Of a stretch of DNA of 64,000 nt, positions 46,301 to 55,652 are shown piece by piece. This DNA is from Streptomyces sannanensis (GTDB lineage: Bacteria > Actinomycetota > Actinomycetes > Streptomycetales > Streptomycetaceae), in NCBI RefSeq assembly GCF_039536205.1, contig NZ_BAAAYL010000001.1:1488001-1552000 (forward strand), given 5' to 3'. The notes beneath the pieces are model-generated. The model ran no database searches and was not told the DNA's origin. It saw only the letters and a program-made list of their open reading frames with translations. Position 1 is the first letter of the stretch. Each line of letters begins with the position of its first letter. The translations under genes and the position numbers were made by a program.

Positions 46301-47168
46301 GTCCGCCCGAGGGAGCGCCTCATCATCCAGGTGGTGGAATTCGTCGACGGGCCGCTGGACCGGGAGGAGTGGTTCTCCACCGGCAGCAAGTGGCCGACCC
46401 TGAAGGACATGCGGTGGTCCCACGCGGTCTTCCCGGACCCCCCCCAACATCCTCCGCCGCATGGATGACGTACTCCGCACCTACAGCCCGGGCGAACGGC
46501 GCGAGGAGACCTGGCTGGGCGCGGCGAACGGCCCGGCCGGACCGGCGAACACCAGCGCGGTCCGCGAGGGCGACGACATGACCCTCATCGTGCCGGAGAT
46601 GGGTGACAGCGAACCGGAGCACTTCGGCTGGTTCGGCGCAGAGGCCGACAAGGCGACGGTGCGGGTGTACCAGGACGGGAAGCGCCTCGCCGAGACGACG
46701 CGCGCACTGTGGATGCTGTCGGTCAGCCCCGACCCGGCGACCTACCGGATCACCATGGACACCGAGCACCCGGCGTGGTTCCCGCTGTCCACCAAGACCA
46801 GCACCGCGTGGACGTTCAAGTCCGCCCGGCCGGCGAACGGCGAGGAGGACCTGGCGCTGCTCTGGCCGAGGTACGGCCTGGGCCTGGATGCGCAGAACAC
46901 CACCCAGGGCGGCAACACCTACCACTTCGACCTGGCGTTCGTCCTCCAGAACGGCGCCACCCCGGACATCGACGGGGTCGAGGTGGAGGCGTCCTCCGAC
47001 GACGGTGCCACCTGGCAGCCCGCGAAGGTCAAGAGCAAGAGCGACGGCAGCTACAAGGTGTCCGTGAGCAACCCTGATTCGGGCCACGTGTCCCTGCGCG
47101 TCAAGGCACAGGACACCAACGGCAGCAAGATCGAGCAGACCCTGATCAAGGCCTACGCCATTCGCTGA
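43343..47168 (+). pseudogene. Large secreted S8 protease 2, frameshifted near C-terminus
   Basis: A close paralogue of protease 1, collinear over its whole length. Signal peptide (LTRRPVR n-region), propeptide, triad AVLDTGID, HGHGTHVAS and NGTSMATPHVAG, and PA-like region are intact. A run of eight C at 46438-46445 shifts the frame: the first part stops at 46468 and the rest continues from 46461 (MDDVLRTYSPGERREE) to 47168. Seven C would restore a protein of the same length as protease 1 (1,274 codons). As it stands, the product is about 1,041 residues and lacks the C-terminal module. This may be a real mutation, phase variation or a sequencing error. The start and ribosome site match protease 1. 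Confidence 0.85.
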
Positions 47169-47196
47169 CCCTCACGGCAGCCCTTTCCCGACCGCA

Positions 47197-47229
47197 CCCC
47201 TGGCACAAGGAACGCCCTTGTGCCAGGGG
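47197..47229 (+). terminator. Terminator of protease 2
   Basis: A perfect 14-bp stem, CCCCTGGCACAAGG (47197-47210) with CCTTGTGCCAGGGG (47216-47229), and a 5-nt loop, 28 bp after the end of the C-terminal frame. Confidence 0.85.
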
Positions 47230-47639
47230 CATACCCGTTGTATTGGCAATCAAATACCTTGCCGGTCTCCGTATTGCCGAAATCGAGAGCATTCTCGAAA
47301 AGACCGGACATATCCGAGAGTTCTGACGTCCGCACCAGCCCGCTTGATACACCGCATCATCGGCGCAGCTCCACATTCCCGAACGCGGCGCCGGCGGTTT
47401 CCCCTACCCACCAGTACTTTGGCGTTCCTCCGCCGGTCGTCCGACCGAATGTCGTGGCGGGTTTACGACATGGAAGAAATCCGCCACTGCCGATCGGTTG
47501 CCTCGGTTCGTGAAGAGCCCGAAAGTATCTGCCGAATGCAACAAGAACTTCTTCTTCACGATGAGTTGGAGACGCTCATGCATCCCCCGCGCCATTTTCA
47601 CGGCGAACCCGAAAGAACGACATCTCAGGAGGCCTCGCG
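47230..47639 (+). other. Region between protease 2 and protease 3
   Basis: 410 bp without a gene. The first 170 bp are a diverged copy of the region after protease 1. The remainder is unique and should hold the promoter of protease 3, whose ribosome site CAGGAGG is at 47626-47632. No ATACGACG direct repeats like those of proteases 1 and 2 are seen. Confidence 0.4.
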
Positions 47640-50600
47640 ATGAGGCGTTTCGGGCGACGGCTGGCCACCGCGGCTGCCGCCATGACCGTCCTCGGGACGG
47701 TCATGTCGAGCACCGCGGCGAATGCCTCCAACCCAACTCCGTCTTCCCTTACTTCCCTGAACCTGCCGGCTTCGGTCAGCGACAGCCTTCTCAAGGCTGC
47801 CGCCAGAAATCAGGCGGACCTGTCGCTGACGCTGGTGACCGGCGACAAGGTGCAGATCAGCATCACCGAGGACCGCAAGCCGGTCGTCCGTGAGATCGTG
47901 CCCGCGACGCGGCCCGGGAACGAGTCGGTTCTCTTTCACACCGTCACCAGGAACGACCAGGTCTACGTCGTACCGGACGACGCGTTGTCGCTGCTCACTG
48001 CCGACGTGCTGGACTGGGAGCTCTTCAACCTCGCCAAGCTGGCCGATTGGGCAGCTGAGGGCAGAACCGGTGAAGTCCCGGTGATCACCGCGTACAGCGG
48101 AAAGACCGGTGCCCGGACAGCGGCGACCGCTGCCGGTACGACCGCCAAGACCGTCCTGCCGAGCATCAACGCCCGCTCGATGAGCATCAAGGGCAACGGC
48201 CAGTGGTGGCGAGAGGTGCGGAAGAAGAACACCGGCAAGTCCGCCGTCACCTCCCTGGCGACCGGCCCGCTGGCCGGGGTGGGGAAGGTCTGGCTGGACG
48301 AGCTGACGCATCTGGAGCTCGACCAGTCCGTACCGCAGATCGGCGCGCCCGCTGCCTGGGAACGCGGCTTTGACGGTTCGAACGTGAAGGTCACGGTGCT
48401 GGACAGTGGCGTCGATGCCACCCACCCCGATCTCGCCGGCCGGATCGCCGAGGCGGTCGACTTCACCAACAGCCCGAGCGGTACGGTGGACCAACACGGA
48501 CACGGTACCCATGTGGCGTCCACGATCGCCGGCACCGGACAGGCCTCCAACGGGCTGCGCCGCGGTGTGGCGCCCGGTGCGAAGCTCTCCATCGGCAGAG
48601 TCTGCGGTCCGGACGGCTCGTGCACCGGCTCCGCGGTCATCGCCGGCATGGAGTGGGCCGCCAAGTCCGGTGCCGACGTGGTGAACATGAGCCTCGGCGG
48701 CGCGCCCTCCGACGGAAAGGACATCCTGAGCCAAACGGTCAACACGCTCAGCCGCACCTACGGCACCCTGTTCGTCATCTCCGCGGGCAACGCCGGCCCG
48801 GATGCCGAGACGGTCGGGGCGCCAGGTGCCGCCGACGAGGCGCTGACGGTCGCGGCCGTGGACAAGAGTGACCAGATGGCCCGCTTCTCCAGCCGCGGAC
48901 CCCGCGTCGGGGACGGCGCGCTCAAGCCGGACATCTCGGCGCCGGGCGTCGCCATCGTCGCGGCCCGGGCCAAGGGCACCGGCATGGGCAAGCCCGTGGA
49001 CGAGCTCTACACGGCCGCCAGCGGCACCTCCATGGCCTCGCCCCATGTGGCCGGTGCCGCGGCGATCGTCGCCCAGCAGCACCCGGACTTCACCGGGCGG
49101 CAGATCAAGTCGCTGCTGATGGCGACCTCCAAGGACCTCGGGCACGACCTGTTCGCGCAGGGCGCCGGCCGGGTGGACGTGGCCCGCGCGGTCGATCCGA
49201 AGATCATCTCCGACGGAAACCTGAACTTCGGCCGAGCCGAATACCCGCACTCGCCGGTGTCCAAGAAGGTCACCTACACCAACTGGACCGACGAGCCGAT
49301 CACTCTTACGCTCTCCGCCTCGGCTTCCCATGCGGGCAAGCCCGCACCGGAGGGGCTGTTCACGCTCAGCGCCGACCAGGTCACCGTGCCCGCCAAGGGC
49401 TCGGCCGATGTGACGGTGACCATGGACGGCAGGGTGGTGGACAGTTCCGGGCAGTACGGCGCATACACCGGCGTCCTGACCGCCAAGGACAGCGCGGGGG
49501 CAGTGCTCGGATCATCGCGGATCTCGACCTATGTGGAGCCGATCCGCCACGACCTGAACATCAAGGTCATTCCTCCGGCCGGCGCCACCGATGTCTCGTA
49601 CGGCAGCGTGCTGATCGTCCCGGTCGACGAGGACAAGCTGGGCCTGTACGAAAAGCCGCTGACGGTACCGGGCGGCGAGACGGTCAAGGCACGGGTTTTC
49701 AGCGGCACTGTCACGGCGTCCCTCGGGGTGACGTGGCGGGACGCGGCCGGCGACCTGAACATGGTCGCACCGATGGTGCCGGAGGTGGAGGTCACCGGGG
49801 CGACCACGGTGGAGCTGGACCTTCGGAAGGCCAAGCCCATCCGTGTGAACACCCCGGAGCCGACCGAGACATACGCGGCAAAATTCAAGACCCAGCGGAC
49901 CTCCGTGGACGGAGACTGGGCGATCACGGCGTCGTTGTCCACCGAATACGGTCCCGGCGAGCCGAAGTGGTGGGCACTGCCGACCACCGGTGAGGTCAGC
50001 CTCGGCACGCTCGACTTCTTCAGCCGGCATGTCCTGGTACCGCCGTCAGTGACGATGAAGGTCACGGGGAACGGCGACAAGTTCGACCTGGACGCCCGTT
50101 ACGCGACACCGGACACCACCATCAACGGCGGAAACCAGAGGTGGACGGAGGACGGGAAGCCCGTAAGCACCCTCGTGCGGTCGACGATTCCCCGACTGCC
50201 CGCCACCGGGAAGAAGCCCGTCGTCTACGCGGGCACCGGCTCGGCCGAGGAACTCGCCAAGGTCGATGCCAAGGGTGCGCTGGTGCTGCTGAAGCCGACC
50301 GACATCTGTGGGAAGACCTGCGACTTCACCGCACTGCGCACGCGAGTGGCGGCGGCTGCCGCCGCGGGCGCGGTCGGGGTGCTGGTGACCGGCGAAACCG
50401 ATCGGGTCGCCCTGCTGAAGTACGAGTCGTCCCGGCAGTACAAGTGCGTAAACGGTCCCGACAGCTGCCCGCCGGTCGACCCGTACGCAGCGCTGCCGAT
50501 CGTGACCGTACCCCCGGCCCAGGCCGCCACGCTGATCAAGCAGATCGAGGGCGGAGCGAAGTCCGGCGTCCAGATCGAACTCGGCGGCAACCGCGAAGTG

Positions 50601-51312
50601 TCCAAGGCCTACGCTCTGGCCTTCGACTCCCCCGGTCGGGTTCCCGGCAACCTGCCGTACCAGGTCCAGTCCCAGGATCTCGACCGCGTCGATCACCGCT
50701 TCCACTCCGACCAGCCCGGCGCGATTCCCCACTTCAGCTGGAACCGGATCACGAAGTCCGGCCCGGTGACAGAGGAAAGCCTGCTGCCCAAGCCGGACAG
50801 TCAGCGGCAGTTCACCACGTTGGTCGGGCCGCGGAACGCCGAAGCGATCGACCGCTTCGAGATGTCCGTCAGGACCTACATCGCGCCGTCCGTGGCACGT
50901 GGGGGGGGGCCTGGGCGAAACTCAGGACCTGGCGCTCGGCAAGAAGAACACGATCGACTGGAACACGGGTCCGTCGCTTCCCGGCGCGGTGCCCCAGGTC
51001 CGCACCAAGTCGGGCTTCACCGCCGACACCGGCCTGCCGTGCGCCGGCTGCCGGGAGGGCGACCGCTTCTGGCCCACCCTGTACCTGACCGGCAACGGTG
51101 GCGCTCGCCAGGCCATGATGGGCATGGTCAACGACGAGGGTATCCCCAATTTGGTCTACGGGATCGATTCCTGTGCGCCCCCCGCCTGCAAGGTAAGCCT
51201 CTTCGACGACGCCGGCCAGGAGCTCGAGCAGAAGCTCAACCCGGTCGAGTTCATCATCCAGCTCGGCGAGCCCGGCAACGCGTCGGACCTGATGTCGAGG
51301 AGCGGGCGGTGA
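47640..51312 (+). pseudogene. Large secreted S8 protease 3, frameshifted near C-terminus
   Basis: A more distant paralogue. Signal peptide MRRFGRRLATAAAAM to about residue 30, propeptide, triad VLDSGVDATHPD, HGHGTHVAS and SGTSMASPHVAG, oxyanion SAGNAGP, then beta-rich and PA-like regions. At 50901-50909 nine G follow CGT. With eight, the frame continues as GLGETQDLALGKKNTID and ends at 51312 after SDLMSRSGR, giving about 1,223 residues. In the given sequence, translation instead slides into an Arg-rich shadow frame that runs on in phase with the next gene to 51947, so a 1,435-residue chimera is possible on paper. Even when corrected, it lacks the C-terminal module of proteases 1 and 2, which is encoded by the next gene. 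Confidence 0.82.
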
Positions 51313-51341
51313 TGACCGAAATGAGAAAGGAGACTGCTCCG

Positions 51342-51947
51342 ATGAACGCGGCCGAGCCATCGAGGCGGCGCCGGAAGGTGAACCTGGCGGCGTCGGCAGC
51401 CGTAGCGATGCTCGCGCTGGTGGGGTGCAAGGCCGACGTCATCTCGTACGACCTGCCTGCGGAATCAGCCCGCTACACGTTCCAGGCGGAGACCAACGGG
51501 GTCAAGACCGCGTGGGAGTACACGTCCGACCGGCCGGCCAAGCCCGACACGCCGACGTCGCAGCCGTGCGTCGCGGACGTCGTTCTCAGGGAAACCGGTC
51601 CGTGCCGTCCGGAGCCGCTCATCTTCCTGCGGTACGACCTGGGCCTGGACCTGGACAACACCGCCAAGGCCGGCGGGAGCCACCCGATCACCGTCACCGG
51701 CTACTACCAGGATCGGCTCAGCACACCGCCGACCGTGACCGAGTTGCGGGCGGAGGCCAGCTTCGACGGCGGCAAGACCTGGAAGCCGGCGAGCACCCAG
51801 GCCGACGGGAAGAACACCTTCACCGCCCGCATCGAGCAGCCGAAGCGTGACGACGCTCCGGAAGGAGTCGCACTGCGGATCACCGCGACCGACAGTGCGG
51901 GCAACACCGTCAAGCAGACCATTCCCAAGGCGTACCGACTGCGCTGA
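51342..51947 (+). CDS. Lipoprotein carrying the protease C-terminal module
   Basis: 201 residues from the ATG at 51342, chosen for AAAGGAG nine bases upstream. An ATG at 51312 overlaps the protease 3 stop (TGATG). N-region RRRRK, a hydrophobic core and the lipobox LVGC (Cys about 29) mark it as a membrane-anchored lipoprotein. The mature part (YDLPAESARYTFQAET, LRYDLGLDLDNTAKAGGSH, RAEASFDGGKTWKPAS, IPKAYRLR) aligns with the last 150 residues of proteases 1 and 2 (AWTFKSARP, KYGLDLDAENTTPGGNT, VEASSDDGATWQPA, IKAYAVR). So the module that is fused in the paralogues is split off here. It may anchor or dock protease 3. That is inference. Confidence 0.82.
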   Translation: MNAAEPSRRRRKVNLAASAAVAMLALVGCKADVISYDLPAESARYTFQAETNGVKTAWEYTSDRPAKPDTPTSQPCVADVVLRETGPCRPEPLIFLRYDLGLDLDNTAKAGGSHPITVTGYYQDRLSTPPTVTELRAEASFDGGKTWKPASTQADGKNTFTARIEQPKRDDAPEGVALRITATDSAGNTVKQTIPKAYRLR

Positions 51948-51984
51948 GGTGAACCGCTGAAGCGGTAAACCGACCTGAGGGGTC

Positions 51985-52020
51985 ACGGCCGGGGCGAGAC
52001 ATGAGTTTCGCCCCGGCCGT
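51985..52020 (+). terminator. Terminator after the protease 3-lipoprotein unit
   Basis: A perfect 13-bp stem, ACGGCCGGGGCGA (51985-51997) with TCGCCCCGGCCGT (52008-52020), and a 10-nt loop, 37 bp after the lipoprotein stop. Confidence 0.85.
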
Positions 52021-52103
52021 CTCTCACGTTTTCGGCACAGCCCTCGCCGAATGCGGCAGGGACGCGCCAGGTCGAAGTACCGACAGACAGGCAGAGGAAC
52101 ATC

Positions 52104-53123
52104 ATGTTGTCAGATGTGCTGGGACTCACCCCCGAAGAGGCGGACACCTACCGCACCCTGGTCTCGGTAGCCTCCGCCACTCCCGCTGAACTCACCGAAC
52201 TCGTCGGCTGCGACGCCCGCCGGGTGGTGCGCATCCTCGGCATGCTCGAAGGCCGGGGGCTCGCCGCGCGCAGCGCCGGCGACACCACTCGGTTCGTCGC
52301 CTCCCCACCGGCGGCGGCACTGCGGGCGCTCCTGCTCCAGCGACAGAACGAGATCAAACTGGCGGAACTCGAGCTCGACTCCCTCGACGAAATCTACCGC
52401 GCGGCCTCCCTCGGACGCGGTGTCGCGGAGGTCGCCGACGTGATCCACGGCACCGATGCCATCCGCGAGCGCCTCGGACACATACAACTCGGCGCACGGA
52501 AAGAAGTCATGAACTTCGTCAGGGCGCCGGTCTTCTCGGCCGACAACATGACCGAGGACACGGCCATCGCGCGCGGCGTCCGTTACCGCATGCTACTCGA
52601 ACGCGCGATACTCGACGAGGGAGCCCCGTCGTTCGACGAGATCGCCCAGGCGCAAGCCGCAGGAGAGGAGGTCCGGATCGCCGACACGGTGCCGCTGAAA
52701 CTCTTCATCGTGGACCGCGAGTTGGCCATGGTTCCACTCCTCGGTTCGACGAGTGCCGCACAGGCGGTAGCCCTGCTCGTGCACGAGAGCAGCCTGCTCG
52801 ACGCGCTGATAGCACTGTTCGAGTCCGAATGGGAGAAAGCAACGCAATTCGTCACTTCCGCAGGTACCTTGCAGAACGCGCCCGCCATCGATGATCTGGA
52901 CGCACAAATCCTCAGCCTGTCGCTGACCGGCCTCACCGACCAGGCGATCGCCACCCAACTGCGCACCTCCCTACGGACGGTGCAGCGCCGGATCCGGCAC
53001 CTGATGGACGTCGCGAAGGTGCACAATCGCATGCAACTGGGCTTCCAGGCGGCACGGCTGGGCTGGCTCGAAGCCGAGCAGGACGGCAATACCAGGGTGC
53101 GAACCCAAGGCGGTCGAGCATGA
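52104..53123 (+). CDS. TrmB-like/LuxR-type transcriptional regulator
   Basis: 339 residues. The N-terminus (LGLTPEEADTYRTLVSVASATPAELTELVGC through RVVRILGMLEGRGL) is a TrmB-type winged helix. The middle (about 95-245) resembles the phospholipase-D-like sensor part of such regulators. The C-terminus has a LuxR-type helix-turn-helix (DLDAQILSLSLTGLTDQAIATQLRTSLRTVQRRIRHLMD). This double-HTH family is frequent in streptomycetes near extracellular protease genes, and it follows the S8 array directly, so it may control it. ATG at 52104 with AGAGGAAC. Cytoplasmic. Confidence 0.87.
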   Translation: MLSDVLGLTPEEADTYRTLVSVASATPAELTELVGCDARRVVRILGMLEGRGLAARSAGDTTRFVASPPAAALRALLLQRQNEIKLAELELDSLDEIYRAASLGRGVAEVADVIHGTDAIRERLGHIQLGARKEVMNFVRAPVFSADNMTEDTAIARGVRYRMLLERAILDEGAPSFDEIAQAQAAGEEVRIADTVPLKLFIVDRELAMVPLLGSTSAAQAVALLVHESSLLDALIALFESEWEKATQFVTSAGTLQNAPAIDDLDAQILSLSLTGLTDQAIATQLRTSLRTVQRRIRHLMDVAKVHNRMQLGFQAARLGWLEAEQDGNTRVRTQGGRA

Positions 53124-53153
53124 GGGCCGCGCGCAGCGGCGAGGCCACCGTGA

Positions 53154-53504
53154 TCAGGCCGATGACCCGTTCTTCGCAAGCCGAGCGCTGATCGCCGATT
53201 CGAGCTCTGCCATTGTGCGGGAGAAGGCGTCATCGAGATCAATGTTGTAACGGTACGCAAGAATGAGCACCGACCACAGACAGTCCGCGAGCTCATGCTC
53301 CAGCGCCGCTCGTCCGCCCGGCATCTCCCGAGCGCCCTCCTCAGCCATGACGAGCTTCGCCAGATCACCAACATCCCCCGCGAAGCCAAGCATGAACTCC
53401 TCCCGTGTCCACCCCCGGCCGCGCTCAAGCCGGTTCAGCTCGTCGTACAGATCATGAATACGGATCGCCCGCTTCTGCAGCTCACCGAGGTCCACAGCGT
53501 CCAC
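53154..53504 (-). CDS. MazG-like nucleotide pyrophosphohydrolase family protein
   Basis: 116 residues with a GTG start. The helical pattern with EEFMLGFAGDVGDLAKLVM and ELADCLWSVLILAYRYNIDLDDAF matches the all-alpha NTP-pyrophosphohydrolase (MazG-like) fold. The acidic residues Asp/Glu at GDVGDL and HELADCL are the metal-binding places. It probably hydrolyses a nucleoside triphosphate or a modified nucleotide. Convergent with the TrmB/LuxR regulator. Monocistronic. Confidence 0.8.
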   Translation of the reverse strand: MDAVDLGELQKRAIRIHDLYDELNRLERGRGWTREEFMLGFAGDVGDLAKLVMAEEGAREMPGGRAALEHELADCLWSVLILAYRYNIDLDDAFSRTMAELESAISARLAKNGSSA

Positions 53505-53746
53505 CGTCTCTCAAAGACCGAGCGGGAGCGAGTCCTGTTGCCAGGACCCAACGGTCCCGGTGCTCCAGCACAGCACAGGTCACCTGCGGATCCGCCGGCA
53601 GACGCCGGGCCATGCACCGCGACCCCCCACTTGTTTCATCGCGTGTCACATGATCTCAATCCGGCGACTGGCCGGGAACCCCGATCAGGCCCGCGCAGGG
53701 TTCCCCCGGCTGAAGCCGCGCGGGGCCGTCTGAACACGACCCCCTC
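53505..53746. other. Intergenic region with IS-end-like hairpin
   Basis: No gene. CGGC TGAA GCCG at 53707-53718 inside a longer imperfect GC stem resembles the end hairpins of the IS200/IS605 element 700 bp away. It may equally be the terminator of the 53747 gene on the minus strand. Confidence 0.35.
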
Positions 53747-54001
53747 TCACCGGCAGGCCGGTCTTCCCGCGGTCGTGTCGTCCGCGAGGGCCAGGGACAG
53801 TTCCGCGTGGAGCTGTTCCGCCTCGGCCAGGCTCATGCAGAGCCGGCCGTCGGCGTGGTGTTCGCCGTCACGGACGATCCACAGCGGGAGCTCCAGGGCC
53901 GCCGGGGCCGACTCGTGCGGGCTCTGGATGCGGCGGATGCGCCGCCCGGGGATCCGGTCGAGCCGCCATCCGCGTGCGGGGTCGTATGCGTTGTTCGTCA
54001 T
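53747..54001 (-). CDS. Small hypothetical protein divergent from XRE regulator
   Basis: 84 residues from the ATG at 54001, fixed by AGGAGGTACCTC. It begins MTNNAYDPARGWRLDRIPG and contains ALELPLWIVRDGEH and MSLAEAEQLHAELSLALAD, a helix at the end. There is no membrane span and no known motif. It is divergent from the interrupted XRE/DUF5753 gene. Small proteins at this place are typical partners of such regulator-DUF397 loci in streptomycetes, but the function is unknown. Confidence 0.72.
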   Translation of the reverse strand: MTNNAYDPARGWRLDRIPGRRIRRIQSPHESAPAALELPLWIVRDGEHHADGRLCMSLAEAEQLHAELSLALADDTTAGRPACR

Positions 54002-54119
54002 GAGAGGTACCTCCTGTCTCAGGTTGCCACGTTCACACACATCTTCGCGGTCACACAGCTACGCTGGGTAGCGGCAACGCGTTTTCAACGCAGCCTGAGA
54101 ACAAGGGGGTTCCGAGCTC

Positions 54120-54398
54120 ATGGCCCAGCCGCGCGATCTCACCCCGGGCCGTTCCGCCCGGCATCTCTACGGTGCCGAGCTGCTCAGATGCCGGGAGCAG
54201 GCGGGCCTCTCCCTCTCCCGGCTCGCCGAGATCCTGACGTACAGCAAGACGCACTTGTCCAACATCGAGACGGCCCAGCGGTCCATCCCGCCGGAGCTGT
54301 CGCAGCGGCTGGACACGGTCTTCGACACGGGTGGGCTGTTCGGGCGGCTGTACGCCCTGGCCCGCAACGAGGTGCATCCGGACAAGTACCGCCGCTAT
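54120..54398 (+). pseudogene. XRE/DUF5753 regulator, 5' part, split by IS element
   Basis: 93 codons: MAQPRDLTPGRSARHLYG, then an XRE helix-turn-helix (LLRCREQAGLSLSRLAEILTYSKTHLSNIETAQRSI) and ALARNEVHPDKYRRY. At 54398 the IS200/IS605 element begins. Joined to 56234 the frame continues exactly (KYRRY then MELEAEAVEI) and gives a normal 282-residue Scr1-like regulator. In the present sequence, the frame happens to run on through the antisense of tnpB to 55838, so a chimera of 572 residues could be made. The DNA-binding domain might therefore still be expressed. Confidence 0.9.
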
Positions 54399-54560
54399 GT
54401 GACTCCACCCACGACTAAAGTCGCGGGCTTCCTGCGTCGCTGGCTAAGCAGCGTCACAGAGGACCAGCCCGGCCCTGCTGAGGACGTTCAGTGCGCCGAC
54501 GTGGTCTGCGTTCGCGGTGAAGCCGCACGCGGTGCACTGGAACTTCGCTTGGGTGACGCG
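54399..54560 (-). ncRNA. Right end and predicted TnpB guide (omega) RNA
   Basis: In this family the guide RNA overlaps the 3' end of tnpB and the RE and ends in the flanking DNA. The RE hairpin is visible (CGAC TAAA GTCG at 54412-54423 with CCC/GGG outside), followed by TGGAGTCAC at the boundary. The guide would then read into the flank beginning ATAGCGGCGG. The 5' limit is a guess. Confidence 0.45.
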
Positions 54561-55652
54561 GTTCTCTTTCGCGACGTGCCCGCATTCGGGGCAGGTGCGG
54601 GAGGTGTTGCGGGCGTCCACCGGGATCACGCGGCGACCGGCGCTCTCAGCCTTGTTCGCCAGGATTCCGAAGAACAGCCCCCAACCCGCATCGAGGATGC
54701 TGCGGTTCAAGCCCGCTTTCGCAGCGGCCCCGTTCGGAAGGAACGTGCCGTCGCTGTCGGGATCGGGCTTGGGTGCGGGTGCCTTGGTCATGCCCGCTGT
54801 GTTCAGCCGCTCGTGGGCGATCACGTCGTGGTCACGGATCAGCTCGTTCACGGCCTTGTGGTGGTGGTCGAGCCGCTGCCGCCGGATCTTGGCGTGCAGC
54901 TTGGCAACCGCCCGCGCTGCTGCCCGATGCTTCTTTGTCCGGCGCTTGGTGCGCTTGGGGAACGTGGCGAGGTGTCGCTGTGCTTCGGCCAGGGCATCGG
55001 CAGACGCTTCGAGGAAGCGCGGGTTCTCCACGTGCGTGCCGTCGCTGGTGGTGAGGAAGTGCGTCACTCCCATGTCGATGCCGACGATCGCCCCGGTGGC
55101 CGCAAGTGGCTCGGCAGGAACCTCGTCGCAGGCAAGGATCACGTACCAGCGGCGGCCTTCCCGCTTGATGCTGATCGTCTTCACACGGCCCTTCACACGC
55201 CGGTGCTGGTGCACGCGGATGTGCCCGACGCCCTGCAGGCGTACGCGGGTCTGGGTGTCGCGCGGGGCGGAGTCCCAGCGGCAGCCGTCGCCGTCCTTCG
55301 GGAACACCACGGTGTCGAAGTGCCCGACGCCCTTGAACCTGGGGTATCCAGGCGTCTGCCCGGCCTTGACGCGGCGGAAGAAAGCCTGCATCGCCTTGTC
55401 CAGCCGGCGCAAGGTGGCCTGCTGGCTGGAGAAGGACCAGCGGCCCTGACGCTCGGGATCGAACGCCCGGATCTCCTTGAGCTGCGCAGACTGCTCACCG
55501 TACGTGATGCTCGTCTTCAAGGCGTGCCGGTAGGCATCCCGGCGTTCCTGCAAGGCGCCGTTGTAGAGCGAGCAGTGGTCCCGCAGCATCTCGGCGAGCG
55601 CCTGCGCCTGGCGGACAGTGGGGCGCAGAAGGAACTTGCAGGCGCGTATCAC
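54444..55652 (-). CDS. tnpB: TnpB RNA-guided nuclease of IS200/IS605
   Basis: 402 residues from the GTG at 55652, which overlaps the tnpA stop (GTGA). All RuvC residues are present: Asp about 193 (GIDMGVTHF), Glu about 281 (AHERLN) and Asp about 383 (NADHVGALNVL). The zinc-ribbon Cys are at about 354, 357, 373 and 376 (CPECG, CTACG). Full length for the family, so it is probably active. TnpB is guided by the RE-derived RNA to cut the empty donor site next to the target motif, which favours retention of the element. Confidence 0.94.
   Translation of the reverse strand: MIRACKFLLRPTVRQAQALAEMLRDHCSLYNGALQERRDAYRHALKTSITYGEQSAQLKEIRAFDPERQGRWSFSSQQATLRRLDKAMQAFFRRVKAGQTPGYPRFKGVGHFDTVVFPKDGDGCRWDSAPRDTQTRVRLQGVGHIRVHQHRRVKGRVKTISIKREGRRWYVILACDEVPAEPLAATGAIVGIDMGVTHFLTTSDGTHVENPRFLEASADALAEAQRHLATFPKRTKRRTKKHRAAARAVAKLHAKIRRQRLDHHHKAVNELIRDHDVIAHERLNTAGMTKAPAPKPDPDSDGTFLPNGAAAKAGLNRSILDAGWGLFFGILANKAESAGRRVIPVDARNTSRTCPECGHVAKENRVTQAKFQCTACGFTANADHVGALNVLSRAGLVLCDAA

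Noticed and set aside
47640..51947. A single 1,435-residue protease-lipoprotein fusion
   Set aside because: The stretch from 50901 to about 51310 in that frame is an Arg/Pro/His-rich shadow, while another frame there is protein-like. The lipoprotein has its own signal and ribosome site.
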